This document shows positions 14,513 to 23,318 of a DNA stretch of 46,792 bases, in pieces (the stretch's first letter is position 1; each line of letters begins with the position of its first letter). Origin of the DNA: RBG-16-64-13 sp963718375 (lineage in GTDB: Bacteria > Actinomycetota > Thermoleophilia > RBG-16-64-13); NCBI GenBank assembly GCA_963718375.1, contig CAVQZD010000015.1:1-46792 (forward strand), read 5' to 3'. Both the position numbers and the translations under genes were made by a program. Under the pieces are notes generated by a model. That model had not been told where the DNA came from. It was given only the letters and a program-made list of their open reading frames with translations, and did not search any database.

Positions 14513-16602
14513 CCTTCACCCCCGGAGGCCGCGTGCGAGCGCCGGTCCTGGTCATATGTAGCAGCTAGAGATGCTGCTATCTCTCTGACCTTCGCCCGCG
14601 CTGAGGTGGGCTGTTCGAGGACGGCATCCCCCAGGTAGCGCACCACCTCGTTCGCTATCCATAGTTCGTCCATGTACGGGACCCGAGCCTCGACCTTGCC
14701 GTCAGCGCGCAGCTGGTACTTAGTGCCTCTCTCTTCGAGATAGGTGCGCCAGCGTGGGTGGAAGACGACCGTGGCCCAAGAAGCCTCCGTCGTGATAAGG
14801 GAGGGCTCACCCCTGCGACGCCTCGCCAAGTCGAGCTCCGGGCGAGGAACGAAGGTCTCGTCAACGGTGGAGGCTTCGGAGATGCGTTCGAGCTTGAAGG
14901 TCCTCTGCCCGAGAGCCTTCAGGCAGTAAGTCTCCAGATACCAGCCGTCGGCCGAGTGGAACAGTAGGTAGGGCTCGACTGAGCGTTCGCCCAACTCGTG
15001 ACGCGCGGCGTTCAGGTACTTGATCTTGACTACCGAGTGGTCTCGGATGGCGCGGTTGAGTACCGCGACCACAGAAGGGTCGGGGTGCACCAAGTCATCG
15101 ACTATGACGCCGGAGCTTGGCCGGTCTTCACCGATCAACTGGTCGACCTTGTCGCGGACGGAGCCCAGGGACTCCAGGCCCTCGACCGCGAAGGTGTCCC
15201 CTACCAGGTCAAGTGCCAAGACCAAGGCTTTGGCCATGGCGGGAGAGAGCCGGGCCGGCTTGGAGAAGACGTCGGCCATGACCTCGCGTTCGACCTCCAC
15301 GCCTTCGTCTGTGGCCTCAGCGGTGAGCGCGTAGGTGCCACCACCGAAGTTGACGAGATTGATGAGTCTCAGGTCCTCCTCCACCTCACTGCGGGAGAGT
15401 CCCAGATCTCTTCTGACCATATCCCACGTCACCAGCTGGGGGCGCGCCTCATCCAGCAGATAGGAGAGTAGAGAGATGGCACGGGCCAGGTGTTCTGCGG
15501 CGATGGGTTCGGCCTTGCCCTTGGCGGGGGTCGAGGTGCCAGCGGGCAAAGCGCGCGACAGAGCCGGGTCCTCATGGTCTTCTCCGTGCACCGTACCTTG
15601 GTGGGACCGGCCGACCTCCAGCAATAAGGCCAGAGCCTTACCGCGCAGCGCTTGAGGTTCCAGTACCTGCGAGCATCCGCCCAAGCTAGCCAGCCACGAG
15701 AGGAGCAGGAACTCGTCCGCGTATGGCACGGCGAACGTGTCGCAGCCTTCGGACTCGTCCAGCCAGCGAACGTGAGGTTCAAGCCGCTTGACCCACCAAG
15801 CTAGGTCGTCACTGATGCTCACCGTCGCAGTGCCGACGATCGGGCCCAGCAGCCAAGGCGGACGCGCTCGGTAGCTCTCTGGGTCGTAATCCCGGGGCAC
15901 GGTGAAATCGCGGGGCCTGTCGGTGGGGAAGCGCAGAGAACCCTGGATCCGGCCGACCCTGAAGGTGCGCAGAGCGTCGCGCAGATGGTCACGGCCGACC
16001 AGGTACCAATGGCCCTGGATGATGAACAGGCTGTAAGGGTCGACCATGCGTTCAAGCTGACCACCGTCGGCATCGGGGTAAGAGAAGCCGACTGTCTTGC
16101 CTCGCGAGATGGCGTCTTCGAGCTTGGAGAGCTGGCGTCCCGACAGCCGAGCGTCCTCGTCGGGTGCGAACACGATGGGTGACTGCTCCAACTCTTCGCT
16201 GACGAGGTCCTGGCGACCACCCAAGATGGCCGTGAGAGCCAGGCGTAGGGGTCGCGCATAGGCAAACCGTCCGTCCAAGGCGGCGAGAGCGAGCGATAGA
16301 GCCTTCTGCTCGGCGGGGGTGAATTCGACGGCCGGTAGGCGAAAGTCCGAAGGTTCTAGATAGTAGAGTTGGGCGGAATCCTGGTCGCCGCCCTCCGTGG
16401 CGCCAAGGACTCCTACCTCGATGCCGACCTTGGCCAAGTCAGCGCGATCGCCGTGAAAACGACGGGCGAAGGTCTCGTCAGTCATGTCCGCGTAGCCCTC
16501 GACAGACTCCTGGACCTCACGGGCCGTGAAGGCTCGCTGACGGCTGAGGAGGAACGAGAGGAGGGACAGCTGTCGGATGAGCTTGTCTTCGTCACGACCC
16601 AT
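14509..16602 (-). CDS. fused double WYL-domain regulator (PafB-PafC type)
   Basis: This 697-aa protein contains two similar halves. Each has an N-terminal winged-helix-like region and a WYL domain: the first with DPYSLFIIQGHWYLVGRDHL (about residues 197-216), the second with EPYLLFHSADGWYLETYCL and KLERISEAS. The linker is Gly/Pro/Lys-rich (about 345-370). In actinobacteria the adjacent PafB and PafC proteins, sometimes fused, form the main RecA-independent activator of DNA-repair genes, with the WYL domains sensing DNA damage. Here the fusion diverges from the AddAB-like operon, a likely target. The ATG sits 6 nt after a minus-strand TAGTCT box, so the mRNA may be leaderless. Confidence 0.82.
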   Translation of the reverse strand: MGRDEDKLIRQLSLLSFLLSRQRAFTAREVQESVEGYADMTDETFARRFHGDRADLAKVGIEVGVLGATEGGDQDSAQLYYLEPSDFRLPAVEFTPAEQKALSLALAALDGRFAYARPLRLALTAILGGRQDLVSEELEQSPIVFAPDEDARLSGRQLSKLEDAISRGKTVGFSYPDADGGQLERMVDPYSLFIIQGHWYLVGRDHLRDALRTFRVGRIQGSLRFPTDRPRDFTVPRDYDPESYRARPPWLLGPIVGTATVSISDDLAWWVKRLEPHVRWLDESEGCDTFAVPYADEFLLLSWLASLGGCSQVLEPQALRGKALALLLEVGRSHQGTVHGEDHEDPALSRALPAGTSTPAKGKAEPIAAEHLARAISLLSYLLDEARPQLVTWDMVRRDLGLSRSEVEEDLRLINLVNFGGGTYALTAEATDEGVEVEREVMADVFSKPARLSPAMAKALVLALDLVGDTFAVEGLESLGSVRDKVDQLIGEDRPSSGVIVDDLVHPDPSVVAVLNRAIRDHSVVKIKYLNAARHELGERSVEPYLLFHSADGWYLETYCLKALGQRTFKLERISEASTVDETFVPRPELDLARRRRGEPSLITTEASWATVVFHPRWRTYLEERGTKYQLRADGKVEARVPYMDELWIANEVVRYLGDAVLEQPTSARAKVREIAASLAATYDQDRRSHAASGGEG

Positions 16603-16608
16603 AACGTA

Positions 16609-16614
16609 AGACTA
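16609..16614 (-). promoter_or_regulatory. -10 box of the WYL regulator, leaderless
   Basis: TAGTCT on the minus strand lies exactly 6 nt before the ATG of the WYL regulator. No convincing -35 is seen. Confidence 0.4.
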
Positions 16615-16658
16615 GCGCACAACGGCAGCAGCGGTCAGTGTCTGTCCGGCCTGCCCCG

Positions 16659-16664
16659 TACAAT
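16659..16664 (+). promoter_or_regulatory. -10 box of the addBA operon, near-leaderless
   Basis: TACAAT lies 8 nt before the addB-like ATG at 16673, with no ribosome-binding site between. The 70-nt divergent gap to the WYL regulator holds both promoters, so a damage-responsive activator site is likely to be within it. Confidence 0.45.
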
Positions 16665-16672
16665 GTCCTAAT

Positions 16673-19582
16673 ATGACCGCCTCGCCTCAGAGTGGAGTGA
16701 CACTGGTACTCGGCCCGCCCAACTCGGGCAAGAGGGGTATCGCCCTGGCATGGTGGCAGGAGCGCGCCCTGTCAAGGCCGCTGCTTGTGATGCCCACAGC
16801 TCCCGATGCCTCTGAGATGTCGGCTGAGCTGGCCCGTCGGACCGGGGGGGCGGTGGGGCAGTCTGAGGCTCTTACCTTCACTGGGCTGGCCCAGGCAGTG
16901 ACGGGCGGGTCGCGTCGGCTCGTCAGTGAGTTCGAGCGCACCGCCCTTGTTCACGGGCTACTGAGGTCGATGCGACTGCCATCGCTCGAGCGAGTGTCCC
17001 ATCTGCCCGGTGTCGCCGGCGCCGCGGCCAAGCTGCTGCAGGAGTTCGAGGAAAGCGGCAAGTCACCTAGGGAGATCGACGAGATACTGCGCTCCTGGGC
17101 CGGGGTGGAGCCCTCGTCTGGGTCGTTGGCTCACGATCTGCGCGCGCTCGTGTCGGCCTATGGTGGGCGCCTGGAAGCGTCAGCGCTAGCCGACGAAGCC
17201 GTTCTGGTGCGTGAGGCTGCGAGCGGTCTTAGCGAATGGACCAGGCCGGTGGCGTTCTGCGGATTCACCTCCTTCACGCAGGGTCAGAGAGCGCTAGTAG
17301 AGAGATTGGCTGGGGCGACTGAGGTCTTGGTGACGCTGGACCACGACCGTGAGCGTGGCATCGGTCTGTGTGCCCGTCGCGAAGCTGAATGGTGGACCCG
17401 GCACGCGACCCAGGTGGTGGATGTGGGACCCCTGGCTCCGACCTACGCGTCCGCCGCTGTGGCGTATCTCGAGCGCAGTCTTCTGGGCATTTCGGGCGGC
17501 GACGAAGCCCCCGTCAGCGAGCAAGAAAGCGAGGGAGTACGCTTCATGCTTTCCTCGGGGCGGCGCACCGAGGCAGAGTCAGTGGCCGAGCAGATAGCTC
17601 ATCTTGTGCGCGCCGGAGTAGATCCCGGGGGCATCGCGGTGGTGGTCCGCCAGGTGCGCACTTGGGGACGTCTGCTGGGGGGCGTGTTCGAGTCATGCGG
17701 CATACCGCACCAGATCGACGAGCGGCACCGGTTGGGCGAGACGGGGCTGGGCTACGCCTTCATGCAGGCCGTCCGGGGTATGGCTTCGGACGATGCCGAG
17801 GCGCTGCTGGCTTTCTTGGCGAGTCCGTACTCTGAGGCGGCCCCGGAGGAAGTCCGCGACCTTGAGGCCGGTTACCGCCGAGGGGCGGGCCGGGGGGCCG
17901 GGGCCCTGAGCGTCCTGGCGGGTCGAGGTATGGTGGAGGCTCTGGAGCCGCTCAGAGCGCTGGTGCCACGCAAGTCGCGTCAACTGGACCTAGCTGCGGC
18001 GAAAGCTCTCGCGGAGCGGATGATGCTGGCTGCCGCCAGAGGGGCACGGCCTGGCAGCCGCGACCTGGAGGCCGATTCGCGCGCCTACAGAGCCCTCAGC
18101 GACGCACTCCTGGTGATCGGGGCGCACGTGAGTCCGGCGGACACCGACGAGGTCCTGCGGCTTGTTGCGCAGGCGGCGGTGCCTGCGGCGAAACACCAGG
18201 CCACGGGAGTGGTACAGGTGATAAGCGCGCAGCGAGCCCGGGCGCGAAGGTTCGACGCAGTGTTCATACTGGGGTTGGTCGAGGGGGAATTCCCCGGTCT
18301 GGCCGACAACCCCTCCTTACTGGAGCCTGCACATCGGCGCAGACTGGAGTCCCTCGGAGCGGGACTGCCGGTCACCGAAGCCGGCGCAGAGAGATCACTG
18401 TTCATCGGCGCGGCGACACGGGCGTGGAGGCTGCTCTTCTTGAGCGCCAGAGACGCGGAGGATGACGGTTCAGAAGCCATGCCTTCGCGCTTCTGGACCG
18501 AGGCGAAGTCGATCCTGGGCGCACAGGGCTCTGCACCCCTGCGGCGCACCCTTGCCGAACAGGTCTTTTCGGCGGATTCCGCACCGACGCTTCGTCACTA
18601 CCTAAGGGCCTGTGCGGCCGAGGGCCGGCAGCAAGGATGCGAGGGCGCAGCCGTGCCACCGTGGCGGCGAGGGGTCGCGGTGCTTGAAGCCGAGCAGGCA
18701 TTGGCCGACTTCAAGGGCACAAGGAGCTTCAGTCCCTCCGCGTTGGAGTCTTACGCCACTTGCCCGTTCGCCTGGTTCGTGGACAGAGTGGTGGGCAGGC
18801 AAGAGTTCGAGGCTGAGCTGGATGGCAGGGCGGTGGGTGATCTTGTCCATGGTGTCCTCAGCGCCTGCTATCGCACTCTGGCGGATGATGGATCGCTACC
18901 TCTGACGAGCGAGCGCCTTCCCGAGGCCTGGGCGAGGGCCGAGGCGCTTATAGACAAGGCCGTGAACGGGCCAGACTGCCCCGGGACCGTGGGGGAGAGA
19001 CGCGTTGCCGGTCGCAGGCTGCGAGAGATGGTCCACCGACTCTTCCAGGCTGAAGCTGAGGCCGGCGGGTCATTGGTGTTCAGAGAGGCAGAGGTGCGAG
19101 TAGGCGGAACGGAAGGGGTGGACATCGGCGGCCTGCTGGTGCGCGGCCGCGTCGACCGCATCGACTCCACACCCGATGGCCGAACGATCTTCGTCTTCGA
19201 CTACAAGAGCGGTGCTGCGCCACCCGCTTCCGCGCTCGGCACAGGCGACGGGCTCCAACTGCCACTCTATCTGCTCGCGCTCGGTGGGGAGCGTCAGGAC
19301 GTGGCTGTAGCGGGCGGGGCGTATCTGTCACTGAGCCAAGGGACTATGTCGGGCGTCGTGGCGTCGGGAGAAGAGGCGTTGCTGGGGGACAGGGCGGGCA
19401 AGTGCCGGACGCTGGATGAGGCCGGGTGGCAGGAGCTCTCGCACGACGTGTTAGGTGTCGCTCAGACCGCAGCCGACGGCATCCGGGCTGGGGACATCGC
19501 CCCCAGACCAGACAGGGTGTGCCCCAAGTGGTGCGATCTGGGGCCGGTCTGTCGCGCCCGCCAAGGCGGGCGACGGCAGTGA
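16673..19582 (+). CDS. addB: AddB-like subunit of a helicase-nuclease (PD-(D/E)XK, Fe-S)
   Basis: This 969-aa protein starts at ATG 16673. It has an N-terminal P-loop (GPPNSGKR, residues 14-21) but lacks the full set of UvrD motifs, as in AddB. The C-terminal nuclease domain has RGRVDRID (about 823) and VFDYKSG (about 841) as the PD-(D/E)XK active site, then QLPLYLLAL. Four Cys are placed to hold a 4Fe-4S cluster: SYATCPFAW (Cys about 696) and CPKWCDLGPVC (about 949-959). With the downstream subunit it should resect double-strand breaks for RecA. The stop codon overlaps the next start (GTGA), so the two are translationally coupled. AdnB is a less likely label because AdnB keeps a full helicase. 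Confidence 0.82.
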   Translation: MTASPQSGVTLVLGPPNSGKRGIALAWWQERALSRPLLVMPTAPDASEMSAELARRTGGAVGQSEALTFTGLAQAVTGGSRRLVSEFERTALVHGLLRSMRLPSLERVSHLPGVAGAAAKLLQEFEESGKSPREIDEILRSWAGVEPSSGSLAHDLRALVSAYGGRLEASALADEAVLVREAASGLSEWTRPVAFCGFTSFTQGQRALVERLAGATEVLVTLDHDRERGIGLCARREAEWWTRHATQVVDVGPLAPTYASAAVAYLERSLLGISGGDEAPVSEQESEGVRFMLSSGRRTEAESVAEQIAHLVRAGVDPGGIAVVVRQVRTWGRLLGGVFESCGIPHQIDERHRLGETGLGYAFMQAVRGMASDDAEALLAFLASPYSEAAPEEVRDLEAGYRRGAGRGAGALSVLAGRGMVEALEPLRALVPRKSRQLDLAAAKALAERMMLAAARGARPGSRDLEADSRAYRALSDALLVIGAHVSPADTDEVLRLVAQAAVPAAKHQATGVVQVISAQRARARRFDAVFILGLVEGEFPGLADNPSLLEPAHRRRLESLGAGLPVTEAGAERSLFIGAATRAWRLLFLSARDAEDDGSEAMPSRFWTEAKSILGAQGSAPLRRTLAEQVFSADSAPTLRHYLRACAAEGRQQGCEGAAVPPWRRGVAVLEAEQALADFKGTRSFSPSALESYATCPFAWFVDRVVGRQEFEAELDGRAVGDLVHGVLSACYRTLADDGSLPLTSERLPEAWARAEALIDKAVNGPDCPGTVGERRVAGRRLREMVHRLFQAEAEAGGSLVFREAEVRVGGTEGVDIGGLLVRGRVDRIDSTPDGRTIFVFDYKSGAAPPASALGTGDGLQLPLYLLALGGERQDVAVAGGAYLSLSQGTMSGVVASGEEALLGDRAGKCRTLDEAGWQELSHDVLGVAQTAADGIRAGDIAPRPDRVCPKWCDLGPVCRARQGGRRQ

Positions 19583-22566
19583 GCCCCGTGGCGGACATGG
19601 GCCTTTCGCAGGCGCAAGCAGCTGCGGCCACCGACGCGCGGCCGCAGGTGCTGGTGGCCGCGGCGGCAGGCAGCGGCAAGACCAGACTTCTGGTCGCCTC
19701 GGTGGTGCGGGCCTTGGTGGAAGAGCAGCTGCCGATCGAACGGTTGGTGGCGGTCACTTTCACGCGCAAGGCAGGTGCGGAGTTGGCCGCGCGGGTGCGT
19801 GAAGCGCTTGAAGCGTGCGGTCGGACAGACCTGGCGCTCTCGTTGGACTCGGCCATGGTGGGTACCATCGATTCGCTTTGCAGACGCCTGGTGAAGGAGC
19901 GAGCCCTTGAAGCCGAAGTGGATCCGGGCTGCGGGGTCCTGGAGGCGGAGGCAGCCGGATTGGTCAAGGCCGACGTCATCAGTAAGTCGTGGGAGGCGGT
20001 GGCCCAGCAGGCAGACGAAGAGAGACTCCGGGCTTTGGCCCGACACGGCGCAGGACTAAGCCGGGATGTCGTCGCTCTGTACGATCGTCTGCGAGCGCTG
20101 GGTCAGGAGGAGCCGCGAGTGGACATCCCTGCGGGTCCCCCTGAGAAGGTGGCCCGCCAGCGTCTTGAGCAGGCGGTAGAGGAGGCTCTGGCCGAGGGTG
20201 TGGCCCGGGATCGACCGTCGACCTCGCTTCAGAGTGATCTGGAGAAGCTGAGGGGGCTCTCGGCCTGGCTGGAAGCACCTGCGCAGACACGCGTCGGCGA
20301 GGCCGCACTCTTAGCGAGCGCCGAGTACTTTCCTAGCCGACGCACGCGCACGATGGAGGAGCACTTCGCCTCGGTGCGAGCTGCGCTGACCGACTATCGC
20401 TGCGCCCTAGCCGAACCCCTGCTCGCGCCTCTGACCGACCTTGTGAATTCGCTGCTCTCGGAGTTCCATCGCGGCTATACGTCGGCCAAAGCTGAGCGTG
20501 GCCTGGCGGATTTTGCCGACCTGGAGCTCAAAGCGCGAGCGCTGCTGGTCCGGAGCGGGGTGGACGGTACTAGCGATGATCCACTGGGCACCTGCGGGCC
20601 GGCACCAATGCAAGGTGCGTTCTTGTTGGTCGACGAGTTCCAGGACACCAATGAGCTCCAGTGCTCCATCCTGTCGGAGTTGGGTGCGGACCGCATCCTC
20701 ATGGTCGGTGACGAGAGGCAGAGCATCTACCGCTTCAGGGGAGCGGATGTCGATGTCTTCAGGAGGAGGCGCGAGGCCCTGGACTGCGCAGAGGTTCCTG
20801 CATCGCAGGGCGGCCTCCACCGCCTGGATGTCAACTACCGTAGTTCGACGCAGATCTTGGAGTTCGTCAACGTGCTGTTCTCGCACCAGGATTTCTTCGG
20901 AGGGGAGTTCGCGCGTCTCTCGGCCGATCCCTCAAGGACGCCCGTAGGTCGGGCGGGCGCCGCGAGAGAGCGGGTGGGACCGACTGAGCCGCCCACGGCG
21001 GTGCAAGTGTTGGTGGCCGAACGCCGGTCTGCGAGTGACGAAGACGGACGACTTGTGTCCGGCCGGCAGGCGGAAGCTGAAGCTCTGGCCTGCGCGGCCC
21101 GCGATCTTGTGCGAGTCGAGGGGTGGCGACAGCGCGACATCGTCGTGCTGCTGCCTACGCAGATCGAAGTGGAGGCCTACCAAGAGGCTCTGCTGAGTGA
21201 AGGGCTCGACGTGTACGTGGTGCGGGGCAAGGGCTACTACGCTCAGGAGGAGGTCACAGACGTCACCTCCCTCCTGCGAGTACTGGTCTCTCCTCACGAT
21301 GACCTCGCTCTGCTCTCCGTTCTGCGCTCGCCCCTTGTGGCGCTGTCCGACGATGCCCTGTACCTGCTCGGCAAGCGTCGACGCGCTGAGCGGGCGGGGT
21401 CACTCTGGCAAGTGGTGCGTGATGGAGGGCCCGACTGTTTGGATAGCGGTGACCGAGCGGCTTTGTCCCTGTTTCTGGAGAGGGCCCAGCAGCTGAGAGC
21501 GAGGGTGGGCAGACCCGGGCTGGCCCGCTTCATAGACGAGGCCATCAGCGCCTTCTCCTACGACCTGTGTCTGCTTGCAGCCCCCGGGGGTAGGATGCGG
21601 TTCGCCAACGTGCGCAAGCTGATGCGTCTGGCGGATGAGTTCGAGTCGGCGGAGGGCCCCGATCTGCCGAGCTTCTTGTCGGTCATCAGGTCGATGGGCC
21701 AGATCGCCGACCGGGAGGGCAGCGCGCCCACACTCGGAGAGAACGAGGACGTTGTCAGGATCATGACCGTCCATCAGGCCAAGGGGCTGGAATTCCCGGT
21801 GGTCATGTTGGCCGGATTGGGAGCGGATGCGCATCGTCCTGACACCGCGACCTTCGCGGTGAGCGCCGACGGCCGGGTCGGCGTGTTCTTAAGAGGTTTT
21901 CGCAAAGACACCTACGAGACTTACGACCCGCACTGGGGGCCTGCCGCAGAGATAGCGGCTGATGAGGTGCGCCGAGAACGGGAGGAAGACGTCCGGCTGC
22001 TCTATGTGGCGATGACCAGGGCCCAGGAGAGGCTGCTGCTAGTGGGGGCGCGGCCCTTGAAGGACAGCATGGACGGCAGTCGGATCGGTCGCATCGTGAA
22101 GGCCTTGGGGCTCTCGGAGTTCCCGGCAAGCGGCGAGACCGCCTCGCTGCCATGCATGTCGGCGTCGGTGACTGGGAGAGGTCCTGAGGACCCGGCCGAG
22201 ACAGGACCGGAGTCCGCTCGCGAGACGTCGTCTGGGTCGCGAGGTTCCGCGCCAGGCTCCGCGCCAGGCGTTGGGGCGGAGCCGGAGGCTGCCGCGTCGG
22301 GGCCATCCGCACGGGGGCAATCCGACCCGCCCGCCCCAGGATCGTCTGCCTCGCCCGGCTTTCTGCAAGCGCCCGACGTGGCGAGCACGCCAGAACGTGT
22401 CAGCTTCTCCGCCCTTGCGGCATACCAGCGCTGTCCGAGGCAGTTCTACCTTGAGCGTGTCTTGGGGCTGGTGATGTGCCAGGAGAGACCCGAGCGCGAC
22501 GACCGCGGATCCGATTCCGCCTGCTGGACGCGAACTGGACCCCGAAGAGGAGCACGCGGGTCGTGA
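19579..22566 (+). CDS. addA: AddA/UvrD-like helicase-nuclease, helicase part (frameshifted before the nuclease)
   Basis: I choose GTG at 19579, overlapping the addB stop. The frame gives 995 aa with all superfamily 1 motifs: AAAAGSGKTR (Lys34), VTFTRKAGAELAARVR, LLVDEFQDTNELQ (about 349), MVGDERQSIYRFRGAD (about 375), NYRSSTQIL, MTVHQAKGLEF (about 730) and LLYVAMTRAQERLLL (about 808). A disordered Ser/Gly/Pro/Ala linker follows (about 870-930), then the start of a nuclease domain with AAYQRCPRQFYLERVLGL. After about 22475 the protein loses similarity and ends at a TGA; the natural continuation lies in the next frame (IPPAGRELDPEEEHAGRDVG). One base has been gained or lost between about 22475 and 22566. 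Confidence 0.82.
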   Translation: MSPVADMGLSQAQAAAATDARPQVLVAAAAGSGKTRLLVASVVRALVEEQLPIERLVAVTFTRKAGAELAARVREALEACGRTDLALSLDSAMVGTIDSLCRRLVKERALEAEVDPGCGVLEAEAAGLVKADVISKSWEAVAQQADEERLRALARHGAGLSRDVVALYDRLRALGQEEPRVDIPAGPPEKVARQRLEQAVEEALAEGVARDRPSTSLQSDLEKLRGLSAWLEAPAQTRVGEAALLASAEYFPSRRTRTMEEHFASVRAALTDYRCALAEPLLAPLTDLVNSLLSEFHRGYTSAKAERGLADFADLELKARALLVRSGVDGTSDDPLGTCGPAPMQGAFLLVDEFQDTNELQCSILSELGADRILMVGDERQSIYRFRGADVDVFRRRREALDCAEVPASQGGLHRLDVNYRSSTQILEFVNVLFSHQDFFGGEFARLSADPSRTPVGRAGAARERVGPTEPPTAVQVLVAERRSASDEDGRLVSGRQAEAEALACAARDLVRVEGWRQRDIVVLLPTQIEVEAYQEALLSEGLDVYVVRGKGYYAQEEVTDVTSLLRVLVSPHDDLALLSVLRSPLVALSDDALYLLGKRRRAERAGSLWQVVRDGGPDCLDSGDRAALSLFLERAQQLRARVGRPGLARFIDEAISAFSYDLCLLAAPGGRMRFANVRKLMRLADEFESAEGPDLPSFLSVIRSMGQIADREGSAPTLGENEDVVRIMTVHQAKGLEFPVVMLAGLGADAHRPDTATFAVSADGRVGVFLRGFRKDTYETYDPHWGPAAEIAADEVRREREEDVRLLYVAMTRAQERLLLVGARPLKDSMDGSRIGRIVKALGLSEFPASGETASLPCMSASVTGRGPEDPAETGPESARETSSGSRGSAPGSAPGVGAEPEAAASGPSARGQSDPPAPGSSASPGFLQAPDVASTPERVSFSALAAYQRCPRQFYLERVLGLVMCQERPERDDRGSDSACWTRTGPRRGARGS

Positions 22567-22567
22567 C

Positions 22568-23179
22568 GTGGGCATGGTCGTACACCGGTTGCTCGAAGAG
22601 TACACGCGCTCAGTCGGCCGACCCACCGCGGACGAGGTCGGCAGAGCAGCTGTGGAAGCCGCGGAGGCGATGGACCTAGACTTGTCCCCCGAGGACGCGG
22701 AGCGCGCGGTCAGGCTGACACTTGCCGTCTGGGACTCCCCCGCGGGCGCCAGGTTGGCGTCGCCGCGGTCGGAGGCGGAGGTGCCCTTCTTCTTCGTCTC
22801 CGAGGGGGTGAGGGTGACGGGGATCATGGACTTAGTGTGTCGCGACGAGGACTGTTGGTATGTGACGGACTACAAGACCAACTCGCTACGGGGGCGGTCG
22901 ATCGAGCTGGTCTCGCAGGGTTACGCTCTGCAGAGAGCAGTCTACGGACTGGCGGCTCTGAGGGCAGGTGCGCCCGCCATCCAGATGGAGCTCGTCTTCT
23001 TGGAGCGACCGGGGGAGCCCGTGTCCGTCAAATATCACCCGGCCGACATGCCTGAGCTGGAGCGCGAGTTCGCCCGCGCAGTCCTGGGTATGCGGCAGGG
23101 TCACTATGCTCGACGTGAAGGCGAGGAGTGCGCTCACTGCTCTGTCCGGGCGACTTGCGGACGCATGGTTGCCGAATAG
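22568..23179 (+). CDS. C-terminal nuclease fragment of the AddA-like protein
   Basis: This 203-aa frame (GTG 22568) continues the nuclease domain of the upstream helicase. It has DVGMVVHRLLEEY, then the active site GIMDLVCRDEDCWYVTDYKTN (Asp, then Asp-Tyr-Lys) and QGYALQRAVYGLAAL. The end has CAHCSVRATC, which with the Cys of QRCPRQF upstream fits an Fe-S-stabilised nuclease. AddA nucleases usually lack that cluster, so both subunits here may carry one. If the frameshift is real, the nuclease could be made as a separate polypeptide from the GTG; if it is an assembly error, 19579-23179 is one gene of about 1200 codons. Confidence 0.75.
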   Translation: MGMVVHRLLEEYTRSVGRPTADEVGRAAVEAAEAMDLDLSPEDAERAVRLTLAVWDSPAGARLASPRSEAEVPFFFVSEGVRVTGIMDLVCRDEDCWYVTDYKTNSLRGRSIELVSQGYALQRAVYGLAALRAGAPAIQMELVFLERPGEPVSVKYHPADMPELEREFARAVLGMRQGHYARREGEECAHCSVRATCGRMVAE

Positions 23180-23230
23180 TGGATGGTATAGAATAGGCGG
23201 CCGTCGGCAATGGCGCCATTGCTCTGACGA

Positions 23231-23304
23231 CGGGGTGTAGCGCAGCCTGGTAGCGCGCATCGTTCGGGACGATGAGGTCCCGGGTTCAAATCCCGGCACC
23301 CCGA
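23231..23304 (+). tRNA. tRNA-Pro(CGG)
   Basis: Cloverleaf with acceptor CGGGGTG/CACCCCG, anticodon stem CATCG/CGATG, loop TTCGGGA (anticodon CGG) and T-arm CCGGG/CCCGG around TTCAAAT. CCA is not encoded. A possible -10 (TAGAAT, 23189-23194) precedes it. Confidence 0.93.
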
Positions 23305-23318
23305 CTCTTCATCGCGGC

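Noticed and set aside
22475..22570. Programmed ribosomal frameshift in the AddA-like gene
   Set aside because: I see no slippery heptamer or clear downstream pseudoknot. An indel or assembly error is simpler.
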